A DNA stretch of 9,881 nucleotides from Neisseriaceae bacterium (GTDB lineage: Bacteria; Pseudomonadota; Gammaproteobacteria; Burkholderiales; Neisseriaceae), in contig JASLDB010000019.1 in assembly GCA_030151665.1 (NCBI GenBank), forward strand, positions 1 through 9,881. Reading direction: 5' to 3'. Below are positions 1-6,825 of this stretch, piece by piece. Position 1 is the stretch's first letter. The number at the start of each line of letters is the position of its first letter. The notes under the pieces were generated by a model. That model ran no database searches. It worked only from the letters and a program-made list of their open reading frames with translations, and was not told the origin of the DNA. The position numbers and the translations under genes were made by a program.

Positions 1-253
1 CAGTTGCCAATATCGCATCCCACAACGCCAAGGCTTCTTTGCTATTGGCAAATGTTGGGTATTCAATGTCACCATCTTGCCGTTTCTCTGTCCACTTGCG
101 GTCATGAAAACGAAAACTCATTGCCAAGAGGGGCTTTTTCGGGTTTGCATTCTCTGCATTGGCACGCCAGTAAAATATATACACATCAAAACCATATGAT
201 TGTTCTCTACTACCACCATCGCGACGAATGACATACTCGTTACCTGGTAAGGA
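1..253 (-). CDS. Hypothetical protein fragment, truncated at both ends
   Basis: Read on the minus strand, this frame is open for about 84 codons without a stop and leaves the window at base 1. Its composition looks coding: mixed charged and aromatic residues, with NEYVIRRDGGSRE near the upstream end, AMSFRFHDRKWTEKRQ in the middle and FANSKEALALWDAIL near the window edge. I do not recognise the family. No plausible ATG start precedes the NEYVIRR stretch; the first in-frame ATG (119-121) would discard half of the conserved-looking sequence. On its 5' side the frame runs into the IS30 transposase remnant that starts around 245-255 on the opposite strand. The simplest reading is a gene whose 5' end was removed or displaced by the IS. 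Its C-terminus lies outside the window. The overlapping + strand frame at 4-231 looks like a shadow. Confidence 0.45.
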
Positions 254-380
254 CCCTATTGATGTGCAACGTGTCGAGAATTTGCTAAACAACCGACCCA
301 GAAAGGTACTTGGCTATTTAACACCATTTGAAGTGATGGCTTCCACCACCGTTTTCTCACTTCATACTTGAATCTGCCTT
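252..380 (+). mobile_element. IS30-family transposase 3' fragment with IS right end
   Basis: The frame ending in the TGA at 369-371 reads DPIDVQRVENLLNNRPRK followed by VLGYLTPFEVMAS and ends TVFSLHT. The NNRPRK.LGY.TP.EV block is the C-terminal signature of IS30-family DDE transposases, which cut and join DNA for insertion of the element. Only about 40 codons remain of a protein usually over 300 residues long, so the copy is non-functional. IS30-like similarity appears to begin near 252; upstream codons do not read as transposase, and a different minus-strand frame takes over. As is usual in this family, the stop codon overlaps the terminal inverted repeat, here roughly the stretch CACTTCATACTTGAATCTGCC. 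The outer end is set at 380 because identity with the inverted copy at 9810-9881 stops there. The left junction is uncertain by about 10 bases. Confidence 0.82.
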
Positions 381-402
381 GAATAAATAAAGAGAAAAAT
401 CA

Positions 403-1107
403 ATGCTTGCAAAGCAAAAAAACATTGTTTTAATCCCCGGCTTCATGTTGGACGATTCATTGTGGGATGAATTTATTCATGACTTACCAAGTGATTGGAA
501 CATAATAAAAGCTAATCTAAGTCAAGGGGAAACCATTGAGGGCATTGCACAAAATATTGCCCAAAACGCACCAGAACAATTTATCTTGATTGGGTTTTCG
601 CTTGGTGGTTATATTGCCAGGTCGTTGGTGGAGCAATTTCCTGAGAGCGCTTTAGGTCTTGTCTTGGTCGCTTCATCATCGCGACCTGATAGGCCAGAAG
701 AAATTAATCAGAAAATGACTGCCATTCATTTAAATACTGAAGAGACTTTTCGCGGTTTAAGCTCTATATCCATCAAAAAAACATTACATCCACTCAATGC
801 CAACAATCAAACAATCATTAAACGCATTCAGTCTATGGGCAAAAATTTAGGTTATAACGAATTTGTTAAGCAATCTCGCCTCAATCGAGAAACACATGAC
901 ATGAATAAAATTTTATGCCCGACGTTAATCATTTCAGGCAAGGAAGATCAAATACGAACCGCCAATGAAGCGATTGAAATGTTTAAACAAATTAAAAACT
1001 CAACTTTGGAAGTGATTGAAGATACTGGGCACATGATTACAATCGAGCAGCCTAAAAAATTGGCTGCGGTCATTTTGAATTGGATAAAACAAAAAAACAT
1101 CGGATGA
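403..1107 (+). CDS. Alpha/beta-fold hydrolase
   Basis: A 234-residue protein of normal length for a single-domain alpha/beta hydrolase. Visible elements are an N-terminal strand followed by the oxyanion-hole region (VLIPGFMLDDSLWDEF, 9-24), the nucleophile elbow GFSLGG with Ser66, a strand ending SGKEDQ with the likely acid Asp182, and DTGHM with the likely catalytic His210. A Ser-Asp-His triad is therefore complete. The fold covers esterases, lipases, BioH-like carboxylesterases and C-C bond hydrolases; nothing here fixes the substrate. No signal peptide is seen, so it is probably cytoplasmic. The start has only a weak purine-rich site (AAAGAGAA around 389-396). The ATG lies just 22 bases after the IS30 end, so the native upstream region has probably been replaced. 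Codons look more A-rich than in the downstream genes, which may indicate a separate origin. It stands alone, ended by the hairpin at 1171. Confidence 0.85.
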   Translation: MLAKQKNIVLIPGFMLDDSLWDEFIHDLPSDWNIIKANLSQGETIEGIAQNIAQNAPEQFILIGFSLGGYIARSLVEQFPESALGLVLVASSSRPDRPEEINQKMTAIHLNTEETFRGLSSISIKKTLHPLNANNQTIIKRIQSMGKNLGYNEFVKQSRLNRETHDMNKILCPTLIISGKEDQIRTANEAIEMFKQIKNSTLEVIEDTGHMITIEQPKKLAAVILNWIKQKNIG

Positions 1108-1170
1108 CGGAATAAACACTGTTTTGGACAGTATGGGTCACCATTGAATAATGTCAGAGCAATATTGGAT

Positions 1171-1200
1171 GGGCAATTCGTTAGAATTGCCCTTGTTTTT
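1171..1200 (+). terminator. Rho-independent terminator after the hydrolase gene
   Basis: A perfect 9-base-pair stem, GGGCAATTC (1171-1179) with GAATTGCCC (1184-1192), closes a GTTA loop and is followed directly by TTGTTTTT (1193-1200). This is a textbook intrinsic terminator in the + direction, 63 bases after the hydrolase stop codon. It separates that gene from the mltB promoter. The minus-direction flank lacks a U-rich tract, so it probably works one way only. Confidence 0.88.
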
Positions 1201-1330
1201 GGCTTGTTGGTCAATGATGGGATCTTCTTCATGTATTTGCAAAAAAATGGTGCAATATTTACAAGAGGTGTGCTCTAGCGGAGAAAAGGCGAAATTCTGT
1301 TGTGTATACACGCAAGGCAGTTCCTTTTTG

Positions 1331-1359
1331 TTTTGTCTTACTTCAATATTTGTTACACT
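1331..1359 (+). promoter_or_regulatory. Putative extended -10 promoter for mltB-dnaX-ybaB
   Basis: TACACT at 1354-1359 is preceded by TGT (1351-1353), giving an extended -10 element (TGnTACACT). A possible -35 is TTGTCT (1333-1338), but its 15-base spacing is short; TTTTGT (1331-1336) would give 17. Extended -10 promoters tolerate a weak -35. The element lies about 30 bases before the mltB ATG and downstream of the terminator at 1171, so it is well placed to start the three-gene unit. Confidence 0.55.
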
Positions 1360-1389
1360 AGGGCATCTTTTATTAAAGGGGTTTTTTGG

Positions 1390-2454
1390 ATGAAAAAAAT
1401 CGTTTATGCTGCGATGACATCGCTGTTTTTGGCAGGGTGTGCAGCTGATAATCAAGCACCCAATGTGACCAAACCTGAAAGCAATTCACCTATTAAAAAA
1501 ATAGAACATGTGGTGGTGATTCCTGAGGGGGCAACGGGTCTTTTGGCGCGTTTGGATGTGCAGCGTTTTATCCATGAACAAGTGGCAACAGGTGAATTTT
1601 CTCGCGCTGAATTAGAAGCATTTTTTGGCAATGTACAGCACAAGCAAGGCATTATCAATGCGATGGATAAGCCTGGTACATCACGTCCTTGGTATGAATT
1701 TAAGAAAAACAATGTGGGTGGTAGTCGTATTTCGGGTGGTAACAAGTTTTGGGCACAAAATGTTGCTACATTAGAAGCCGTACAAAACCGCTATGGTGTA
1801 CCAGCCGAAGTGATTACTGCGATTATCGGCATTGAAACACACTATGGTAGCAATATGGGCAGCTTTCGCTTGGGTGATTCATTGACCACATTGGCATTTA
1901 ATTACCCACGTCGTGCCGAGTTTTTCCAAGGTGAATTGCGTGAATTTTTAAAAATTGCCCATGAAGAAAAGCGAGATTTATTGAGCTTTAAGGGCAGTTA
2001 TGCGGGTGCAATGGGTATGCCACAATTTATGCCCTCTAGTTACAGAAAATGGGCAGTAGATTTTGATGGCAATGGCCAACGTGATATTTGGAACAGTGTG
2101 CCAGATGCAGCCGCATCGGTTGCCAATTATTTAAAACAACATGGCTGGCAAACGGATAAACCCATTATGGTGCCAGCAAAAGTCACCATGAGCAGTGAGT
2201 TACAAGCTTTGATTGATGGCAAAACCGAATTAAAATACACGGTTAAACAATTGCGAGCCATGGGTGTAGAGCCCGTAACAGCGATGAATGATCATGACAA
2301 AGCCTTTTTATTCTCGTTAGAAGTCGCACCGGGTGAATATGAATATTACTTGGGCACCAGTAATTTTTACAGTATTTGGAAGTACAACAATAGCCGCCAA
2401 TATGTGAGTGCGGTCAAAGCGATTGCCGATGGCGTTCGCTATGGAGTGAAGTAA
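1390..2454 (+). CDS. mltB: Membrane-bound lytic murein transglycosylase B (lipoprotein)
   Basis: Cleaves the MurNAc-GlcNAc bond of peptidoglycan to give 1,6-anhydro ends, acting in the periplasm for wall turnover. The ATG at 1390 is preferred over upstream in-frame starts because it gives a lipoprotein signal (KK, a hydrophobic run, lipobox LAGC with Cys17) and follows AAAGGGG at a suitable distance. From it the protein is 354 residues, close to E. coli MltB. The SLT-B catalytic domain shows IIGIETHYGSNMG with the predicted catalytic Glu149, GSYAGAMGMPQFMPSSY (202-218) and DFDGNGQRDIW (224-234), followed by DAAASVANYLKQHGW. Ala18 at the +2 position favours outer-membrane sorting. The stop is 6 bases before dnaX, so the two are probably cotranscribed. 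Confidence in the family is high; the choice among MltB-like paralogues is less certain. Confidence 0.92.
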   Translation: MKKIVYAAMTSLFLAGCAADNQAPNVTKPESNSPIKKIEHVVVIPEGATGLLARLDVQRFIHEQVATGEFSRAELEAFFGNVQHKQGIINAMDKPGTSRPWYEFKKNNVGGSRISGGNKFWAQNVATLEAVQNRYGVPAEVITAIIGIETHYGSNMGSFRLGDSLTTLAFNYPRRAEFFQGELREFLKIAHEEKRDLLSFKGSYAGAMGMPQFMPSSYRKWAVDFDGNGQRDIWNSVPDAAASVANYLKQHGWQTDKPIMVPAKVTMSSELQALIDGKTELKYTVKQLRAMGVEPVTAMNDHDKAFLFSLEVAPGEYEYYLGTSNFYSIWKYNNSRQYVSAVKAIADGVRYGVK

Positions 2455-2460
2455 TCATTT

Positions 2461-4458
2461 ATGGCTTATCAAGTTCTCGCTAGAAAATGGCGGCCAAAAA
2501 AATTTGCTGATTTGGTGGGGCAAGAGCATGTGGTTCGCGCCTTACAAAATGCCATGGCGCAAGGGCGTTTACACCATGCGTATTTGTTAACTGGTACACG
2601 TGGTGTGGGCAAAACCACGATTGCCCGTATTTTGGCAAAAAGCCTAAACTGCGAACAAGCCATTGATGGCGAGCCTTGTGGTGTTTGCAGTTCTTGCACC
2701 CAAATTGATGCAGGTCGCTATGTTGATTTGCTTGAAATTGATGCGGCATCCAATACTGGTATCGACAATATTCGCGAAGTTTTGGAAAATGCGCAATATG
2801 CGCCAACGGCAGGGCAATACAAGGTTTACATCATTGACGAAGTGCACATGTTGTCGAAAAGTGCATTTAACGCCATGTTAAAAACCTTGGAAGAGCCGCC
2901 TGAGCATGTGAAATTTATTTTGGCGACAACCGATCCACAAAAAGTACCGATTACTGTGTTGAGCCGTTGTTTGCAATTTGTTTTGCGCAATTTAAATGGC
3001 CAACAGGTGAGTGGGCATTTGGCTCATGTCTTGCAAACTGAAAAAATTCCATTTGAGCCATCGGCTTTGAATTTATTGGGCCAAGCTGCAATGGGCTCAA
3101 TGCGAGATGCCTTGAGTTTATTGGATCAAGCCATTGCTTTAAGTGAAGGCACTGTTACCGAAAACGATGTGCGCCACATGATGGGTGCGGTTGATAAGCA
3201 ATATATTTATGCCATGTTAAATGCATTGGCTGCGCATGATGCCAATGCTTTGTTGCAGCAAGCACAAGATCTAGCCAATCGAGCCATTGGTTTTGATCAT
3301 GCCTTAAGTGAAATGGCTGCGGTTTTACAGCAATTGGCCATGGTGCAGTTATTGCCACAAGCTTTGGCCAGTGATCCTGATTTTGAGGTATTGCAACAGT
3401 TGGCCCATGCCTTTTCAGGTGAAGAAATTCAGCTGTATTATCAGTGTGCAATTCATGGCAAAGCCGATTTGAGTTTGGCACCTGATGAATACGCTGGTTT
3501 TTTAATGACATTGTTGCGCTTATTGGCATTCAAGCCCATGGCAGCAGGACAAGTGAGTTTGCAGCAAAATATTGCCAATACGCAGCTAGGTCATACCCAA
3601 GATGCTACTAAAGTCAATACACCTACATCAGGAGCTGTGGTGGAATTGGCAGCTGACACAAAGACACTGGCCACAACAGGGATAGCGAGTCATAAGCCCC
3701 CATCTGTTGTGGCAAAGATTGAACCTGCGCAACATGATCATCAAGTCGCTCATCAAACTTCAGAGGCGGTGGTAGAGAATCTGAATCAAGATAACCATCA
3801 AGCAGCTGACTTGCCACCATGGTTAGAGGATGCAGATGCGCCAGTTAGCACTTTGATTGAAACCGCCACCACAGAGCCTTCAATTGAGGTGGCGGAAAAA
3901 GGTGTGATTCATCAAGAGGTGATCGCTGAAGTCGTTGTTAGCAATCATGTACCACCGATTGATGTCGAAGACAATAGCCATCCGAATCTAACACTGACAA
4001 GTAATTATGATGGCAAGGAAGCTGTAATAAGCCAAGATGTTGGTGCATTGGTTTTGCCTAAATTGGGTACTGACAATTGGCCACAAATCGTGGATAGGAT
4101 TCGAACACGTTTGGGCATTGTACAAATCTTAGCAGAAAATTCAGCTTTGACTTTGGTGGATACAACCCATCAAAACATGACTTTGGCGGTTACCAAAGAA
4201 GCAGCCATGTGGGCCAAGCGAGAAAATATTCAACGTTTGGCACAAGTCATTGGTGATGCTTATGGACAAGAATGGCACATTGTTACTGAAGATTGGACAA
4301 GTGAGTGCGGTTTTGAAACGCCACATCAGGTACAATTACGGCTGGAAGCAGAAAAAAAAGCATTGGCAGTGAGTTTATTGAATCAGGACCCAACCGCCAA
4401 TGCTATTGCAACAAAATTTGGTGGCCAATGGCTACCAGAAACCATTGAATTAAAATAA
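2461..4458 (+). CDS. dnaX: DNA polymerase III subunit tau (DnaX)
   Basis: AAA+ clamp-loader ATPase that opens the beta clamp onto primed DNA; its C-terminal part tethers polymerase core and DnaB helicase at the fork. The 665-residue protein shows Walker A GTRGVGKTT (45-53), four zinc-binding cysteines (64, 73, 76, 79), the Walker B region YIIDEVHML with DEVH 126-129, the arginine-finger motif SRC (168-170) and a sensor 2 region GSMRDALSLLDQ (212-223). Domain III runs to about residue 365. A low-complexity, Ala/Thr/Glu/Val-rich linker (about 375-530) leads to the C-terminal tau domain (from about LGTDNWPQIVDRI). No A-AAA-AAG slippery heptamer is seen around the domain III/IV border, so an E. 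coli-style gamma product is not supported. No strong ribosome binding site precedes the ATG; coupling to mltB translation, 6 bases upstream, is likely. Confidence 0.96.
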   Translation: MAYQVLARKWRPKKFADLVGQEHVVRALQNAMAQGRLHHAYLLTGTRGVGKTTIARILAKSLNCEQAIDGEPCGVCSSCTQIDAGRYVDLLEIDAASNTGIDNIREVLENAQYAPTAGQYKVYIIDEVHMLSKSAFNAMLKTLEEPPEHVKFILATTDPQKVPITVLSRCLQFVLRNLNGQQVSGHLAHVLQTEKIPFEPSALNLLGQAAMGSMRDALSLLDQAIALSEGTVTENDVRHMMGAVDKQYIYAMLNALAAHDANALLQQAQDLANRAIGFDHALSEMAAVLQQLAMVQLLPQALASDPDFEVLQQLAHAFSGEEIQLYYQCAIHGKADLSLAPDEYAGFLMTLLRLLAFKPMAAGQVSLQQNIANTQLGHTQDATKVNTPTSGAVVELAADTKTLATTGIASHKPPSVVAKIEPAQHDHQVAHQTSEAVVENLNQDNHQAADLPPWLEDADAPVSTLIETATTEPSIEVAEKGVIHQEVIAEVVVSNHVPPIDVEDNSHPNLTLTSNYDGKEAVISQDVGALVLPKLGTDNWPQIVDRIRTRLGIVQILAENSALTLVDTTHQNMTLAVTKEAAMWAKRENIQRLAQVIGDAYGQEWHIVTEDWTSECGFETPHQVQLRLEAEKKALAVSLLNQDPTANAIATKFGGQWLPETIELK

Positions 4459-4477
4459 AACGTTAAGGAGTTTAAGC

Positions 4478-4819
4478 ATGTTTGGAAAAGCAGGTATCTC
4501 AGGTTTAATGAAACAAGCCCAACAAATGCAAGAAAAAATGAAAACAGCTCAAGCGGATTTGGCCAATGTTGAAGTGAATGGCGAATCGGGTGCTGGTTTG
4601 GTTAAAGTCACCATGACTTGCCATTATGGTGTTAAACGCATTGAGATTGATGATAGCTTATTGGCTGATGCTGCTGATGACAAAGAAATGTTGGAAGACT
4701 TGATTGCTGCTGCTGTTAATGATGCGGTTCGCAAAGCAGAAGCAACATCACAAGAAACCATGGGTAAATTTACCCAAGGCATGAACTTGCCTGCTGGTAT
4801 GGGTGACTTCTTTAAATAA
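4478..4819 (+). CDS. ybaB: YbaB/EbfC family nucleoid-associated protein
   Basis: A 113-residue DNA-binding protein, normal length for the family. YbaB/EbfC dimers bind DNA and affect nucleoid structure and gene expression; the gene very commonly follows dnaX, as here (19 bases apart). The sequence shows the expected N-terminal amphipathic helix (GLMKQAQQMQEKMKTAQADL), the central strand segment VEVNGESGAGLVKVTMTCHY, and a second helical region ending in the typical Gly/Met-rich tail (GMNLPAGMGDFFK). The start is fixed by an AAGGAG site (4465-4470) seven bases before the ATG, the clearest ribosome binding site in this operon. In many bacteria recR comes next; here no recR follows and a terminator region begins within about 10 bases of the stop. 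Confidence 0.94.
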   Translation: MFGKAGISGLMKQAQQMQEKMKTAQADLANVEVNGESGAGLVKVTMTCHYGVKRIEIDDSLLADAADDKEMLEDLIAAAVNDAVRKAEATSQETMGKFTQGMNLPAGMGDFFK

Positions 4820-4828
4820 GTTGTGATT

Positions 4829-4910
4829 GACACCAATCGGTCAATAAATATTCATCTGTGTGGATGTGTATATCCGTTGGATTTTTATTAACTTGTTGGT
4901 GTCTTTTATT
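4829..4910 (+). terminator. Structured terminator region with two alternative hairpins
   Basis: GACACCAA (4829-4836) is exactly complementary to TTGGTGTC (4896-4903), which is followed by TTTTATTT. Alternatively CCAATCGG (4833-4840) pairs with CCGTTGG (4874-4880) with one bulged T, followed by ATTTTTATT. Both use the same CCAA bases, so they exclude each other. A small inner hairpin CATC/GATG (4853-4856, 4863-4866) shortens the loops. Each arrangement ends in a U-rich tract, which fits intrinsic termination of mltB-dnaX-ybaB. The large loops make this less certain than the hairpin at 1171. Confidence 0.55.
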
Positions 4911-4976
4911 TCTGTATTCGCTTTGGCACAAGTTGTTGAGCTGATTAAGCAAATTACTTCATTAACTCAAGCTTGA

Positions 4977-5005
4977 TTGTGTTGTCACTGGCATGGATAA
5001 CACAA
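4977..5005 (+). promoter_or_regulatory. Hairpin-forming inverted repeat upstream of pheA
   Basis: TTGTGTTGTC (4977-4986) pairs with GATAACACAA (4996-5005): a 10-base-pair stem with one G-U pair and a 9-base loop. No U-run follows, so it is not an ordinary intrinsic terminator. It lies in the gap between the terminator of the previous operon and the -10 element of pheA, where a protein operator or an RNA structure is possible. Function is not shown by the sequence. Confidence 0.35.
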
Positions 5006-5058
5006 GTATCATTAGATTTGAATGAATAGATTGAGCCATCTGGTGGTCATACCCAAAA

Positions 5059-5064
5059 TATAAT
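5059..5064 (+). promoter_or_regulatory. Consensus -10 box upstream of pheA
   Basis: TATAAT at 5059-5064 is a perfect sigma-70 -10 hexamer 49 bases before the pheA ATG. No good -35 lies at 16-18 bases; TTGAGC (5031-5036) resembles one but sits 22 bases away. It may be a weak or activator-dependent promoter for the pheA-ubiB gene series, or chance in AT-rich DNA. Confidence 0.45.
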
Positions 5065-5113
5065 CATTTTGATGGGATACAATCAAGACAAAACAAAAAA
5101 GTAGAGGAAAAAT

Positions 5114-6202
5114 ATGTCTGACAATGACGTGTTAAAACCCCATCGTGATGCCATTGATCACATTGATGCGACGATTTTAAATTTGCTCAATCAACGAGCA
5201 GGGCATGCGCGCAGTATTGGTGAATTAAAAGGTGGTGGCGTGGTGTATCGCCCTGAGCGTGAAGCCATGGTCTTGCGCCGTATTCAAGAAATGAATGGTG
5301 CATTGTCAGATCATATTCTATCGAATGAGGCGGTTGCTCGATTGTTTCGAGAAATCATGAGTGAATGTTTGGCAGTTGAACGCCCTTTGACCATTGCCTA
5401 CTTGGGTCCAGAAGGGACATTTACTCAATTGGCAGCGGTGAAACATTTTGGTCATGCTGCCAAAACACAAGCATGTGGCACCATAGATGAAGCCTTTCGT
5501 TTGGTGGAGTCACGCCAAGCCGATTATGTGGTTGCACCGATTTAAAATTCAACCGAAGGTGCCGTTGGTCGTACTTTGGATTTGTTGGTGACCTCACCTT
5601 TAAAAGCTTGTGGTGAAGTGGTTTTGCGCATTCACCATCATTTATTGCGCCAAACCAATGGCAAAGAGGGCATTAAAAAAGTGTATGCCCATGCCCAAGC
5701 GATGGCACAGTGTCACGAGTGGTTAAATCATCATTTTGATGATGATGTGGCACGTATTTCGGTCGCTAGTAATGCAGAAGCAGCAAGGTTGGCCAGTTTA
5801 GACAATGATGCTGTGGCAATTGCTTCACAAACTGCTGCCGAGCGTTATCATTTGTGTAAATTGGCTAGCAATATTGAAGACGAACCCAATAACACTACTC
5901 GTTTTTTGGTATTGGGTTACCAAGAAACCACGAGTACTGGCAAAGACAGAACATCATTGATTATCTCTGCACCAAATAAAGTTGGTACCATGCACAGCTT
6001 GTTAAAACCCTTAGCAGACCATGGTGTTTCCATGACCAAATTGGAAAGCCGCCCATCAAAAATGGGTTTGTGGGAATATGTTTTTTTCATTGATATGGTG
6101 GGTCACCAAAGTGATGCTGCGGTACAAGAAACATTATCTGATTTAGAAGAGCGAGCTGCATTTGTAAAATGCATTGGCTCTTATCCCATTGCTGTATTGT
6201 AA
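5114..6202 (+). pseudogene. pheA: Chorismate mutase/prephenate dehydratase, in-frame stop
   Basis: The intact P-protein is bifunctional: chorismate to prephenate, then prephenate to phenylpyruvate for phenylalanine synthesis. The start follows GAGG (5104-5107). Codons 1-90 form a chorismate mutase domain (HRDAIDHIDATILNLLNQRA, then GGVVYRPEREAMVLRRI). The dehydratase domain begins at AYLGPEGTFTQ. At 5543-5545 the conserved ENSTEG motif reads TAA-AAT-TCA-ACC-GAA, so Glu144 (normally GAA) is a stop: a single G-to-T change. The frame resumes immediately (NSTEGAVGRTLD) and stays open for 218 codons through TTRFLVLG and the ACT domain with ESRP (LESRPSKMGLWEY) to the TAA at 6200. At 362 codons the total length is normal. 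The 143-residue product would keep the mutase domain but lose most of the dehydratase. A restart at the TTG at 5576 would lack the dehydratase N-terminus. A sequencing error is the main alternative. Confidence 0.92.
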
Positions 6203-6226
6203 TGGTTAAGCAATAGAAGAATTAAC

Positions 6227-6823
6227 ATGACAAAGATTAATAAAGTTGCCGTGTATTGCGGCTCCAATCTGGGAGAAAGCCCAGCTTATTTGGCTGCTGC
6301 CAAAGCCTTGGGTCAAGCCTTGGTTGATCAAGAAATTGAATTGGTTTATGGCGGCGGTGCCATTGGTTTGATGGGTGCTATTGCGGATGCGGTATTGGAA
6401 GCTGGTGGTCAAGTCACTGGTGTGATTCCGACTTTCTTAATGGATAAAGAGGTTGGTCACAAGGGTCTTAGTCAATTAATTGAAACACCTGACATGACCA
6501 GTCGAAAAAGCAAAATGATTGAATTGGCAGATGCATTTATCGCCATGCCAGGTGGTTTAGGAACCTTTGAAGAACTGTTTGAAGTAATGAGCATGTCACA
6601 ATTGCGCCTACACAGTAAACCTGTGGGTTTTTTGGACATTAATGGTTTTTATCAACCACTCATCACGGTATTAGACACAGCCATTGAAGCTGGATTCATG
6701 CCAGCGAGTAATCGTTCTTTATACTCGGTTGCTGACAATGGTGCGCAATTGATTGCTGCCATGCAAAACTATGCCCCTGTTCACAGTGTTAAATGGCAAA
6801 AGCCATCTTGGCAAGAAGAATAG
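6227..6823 (+). CDS. LOG family protein (TIGR00730, cytokinin-type phosphoribohydrolase)
   Basis: A 198-residue Rossmann-like protein of the LOG family. Characterised members hydrolyse cytokinin riboside 5'-monophosphates or, in bacteria, AMP and related nucleotides to free base and ribose 5-phosphate. Visible features are the N-terminal strand VAVYCGSNLG, YGGGAIGLMGAIADA (41-55), the SRKSKM segment with Arg93 and the family hallmark PGGLGTFEE (108-116), which carries the active-site glutamate. The protein is cytosolic with no signal or membrane segment. It starts 24 bases after the pheA stop with a weak purine-rich site (AGAAG). The next gene begins 2 bases after its TAG, so the two are cotranscribed. 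Older annotations often call this family lysine decarboxylase, which is incorrect for this size class. The physiological substrate cannot be read from sequence. Confidence 0.92.
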   Translation: MTKINKVAVYCGSNLGESPAYLAAAKALGQALVDQEIELVYGGGAIGLMGAIADAVLEAGGQVTGVIPTFLMDKEVGHKGLSQLIETPDMTSRKSKMIELADAFIAMPGGLGTFEELFEVMSMSQLRLHSKPVGFLDINGFYQPLITVLDTAIEAGFMPASNRSLYSVADNGAQLIAAMQNYAPVHSVKWQKPSWQEE

Positions 6824-6825
6824 TG

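Noticed and set aside
1138..1455. 105-codon minus-strand frame between the hydrolase and mltB genes
   Set aside because: It begins inside mltB, spans that gene's promoter and the perfect + strand terminator, and has no recognisable domain or ribosome binding site. Its Cys-rich middle (1150-1320) reads somewhat protein-like, so a small degraded gene is not fully excluded.
4350..4358. A-AAA-AAA run in dnaX as a frameshift site
   Set aside because: It lies about 35 codons before the normal stop, far from the domain III/IV border, so it could not yield a gamma-like subunit.
4866..4976. Short frame from a GTG at 4866 to TGA 4974-4976 as a possible Phe leader peptide for pheA
   Set aside because: Only three scattered Phe codons in about 36, no ribosome binding site, and the frame overlaps the terminator hairpins.
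3590..5056. The 12-mer GGTCATACCCAA occurs in the dnaX linker (3590-3601) and upstream of pheA (5045-5056)
   Set aside because: A few such 12-base matches are expected by chance in about 10 kb; there is no extended similarity or symmetry.
6793..6825. Longer start for the YeeZ-like gene
   Set aside because: It would overlap the LOG gene and add 11 residues before the Gly-rich loop; the ATG at 6826 sits immediately behind the LOG stop.
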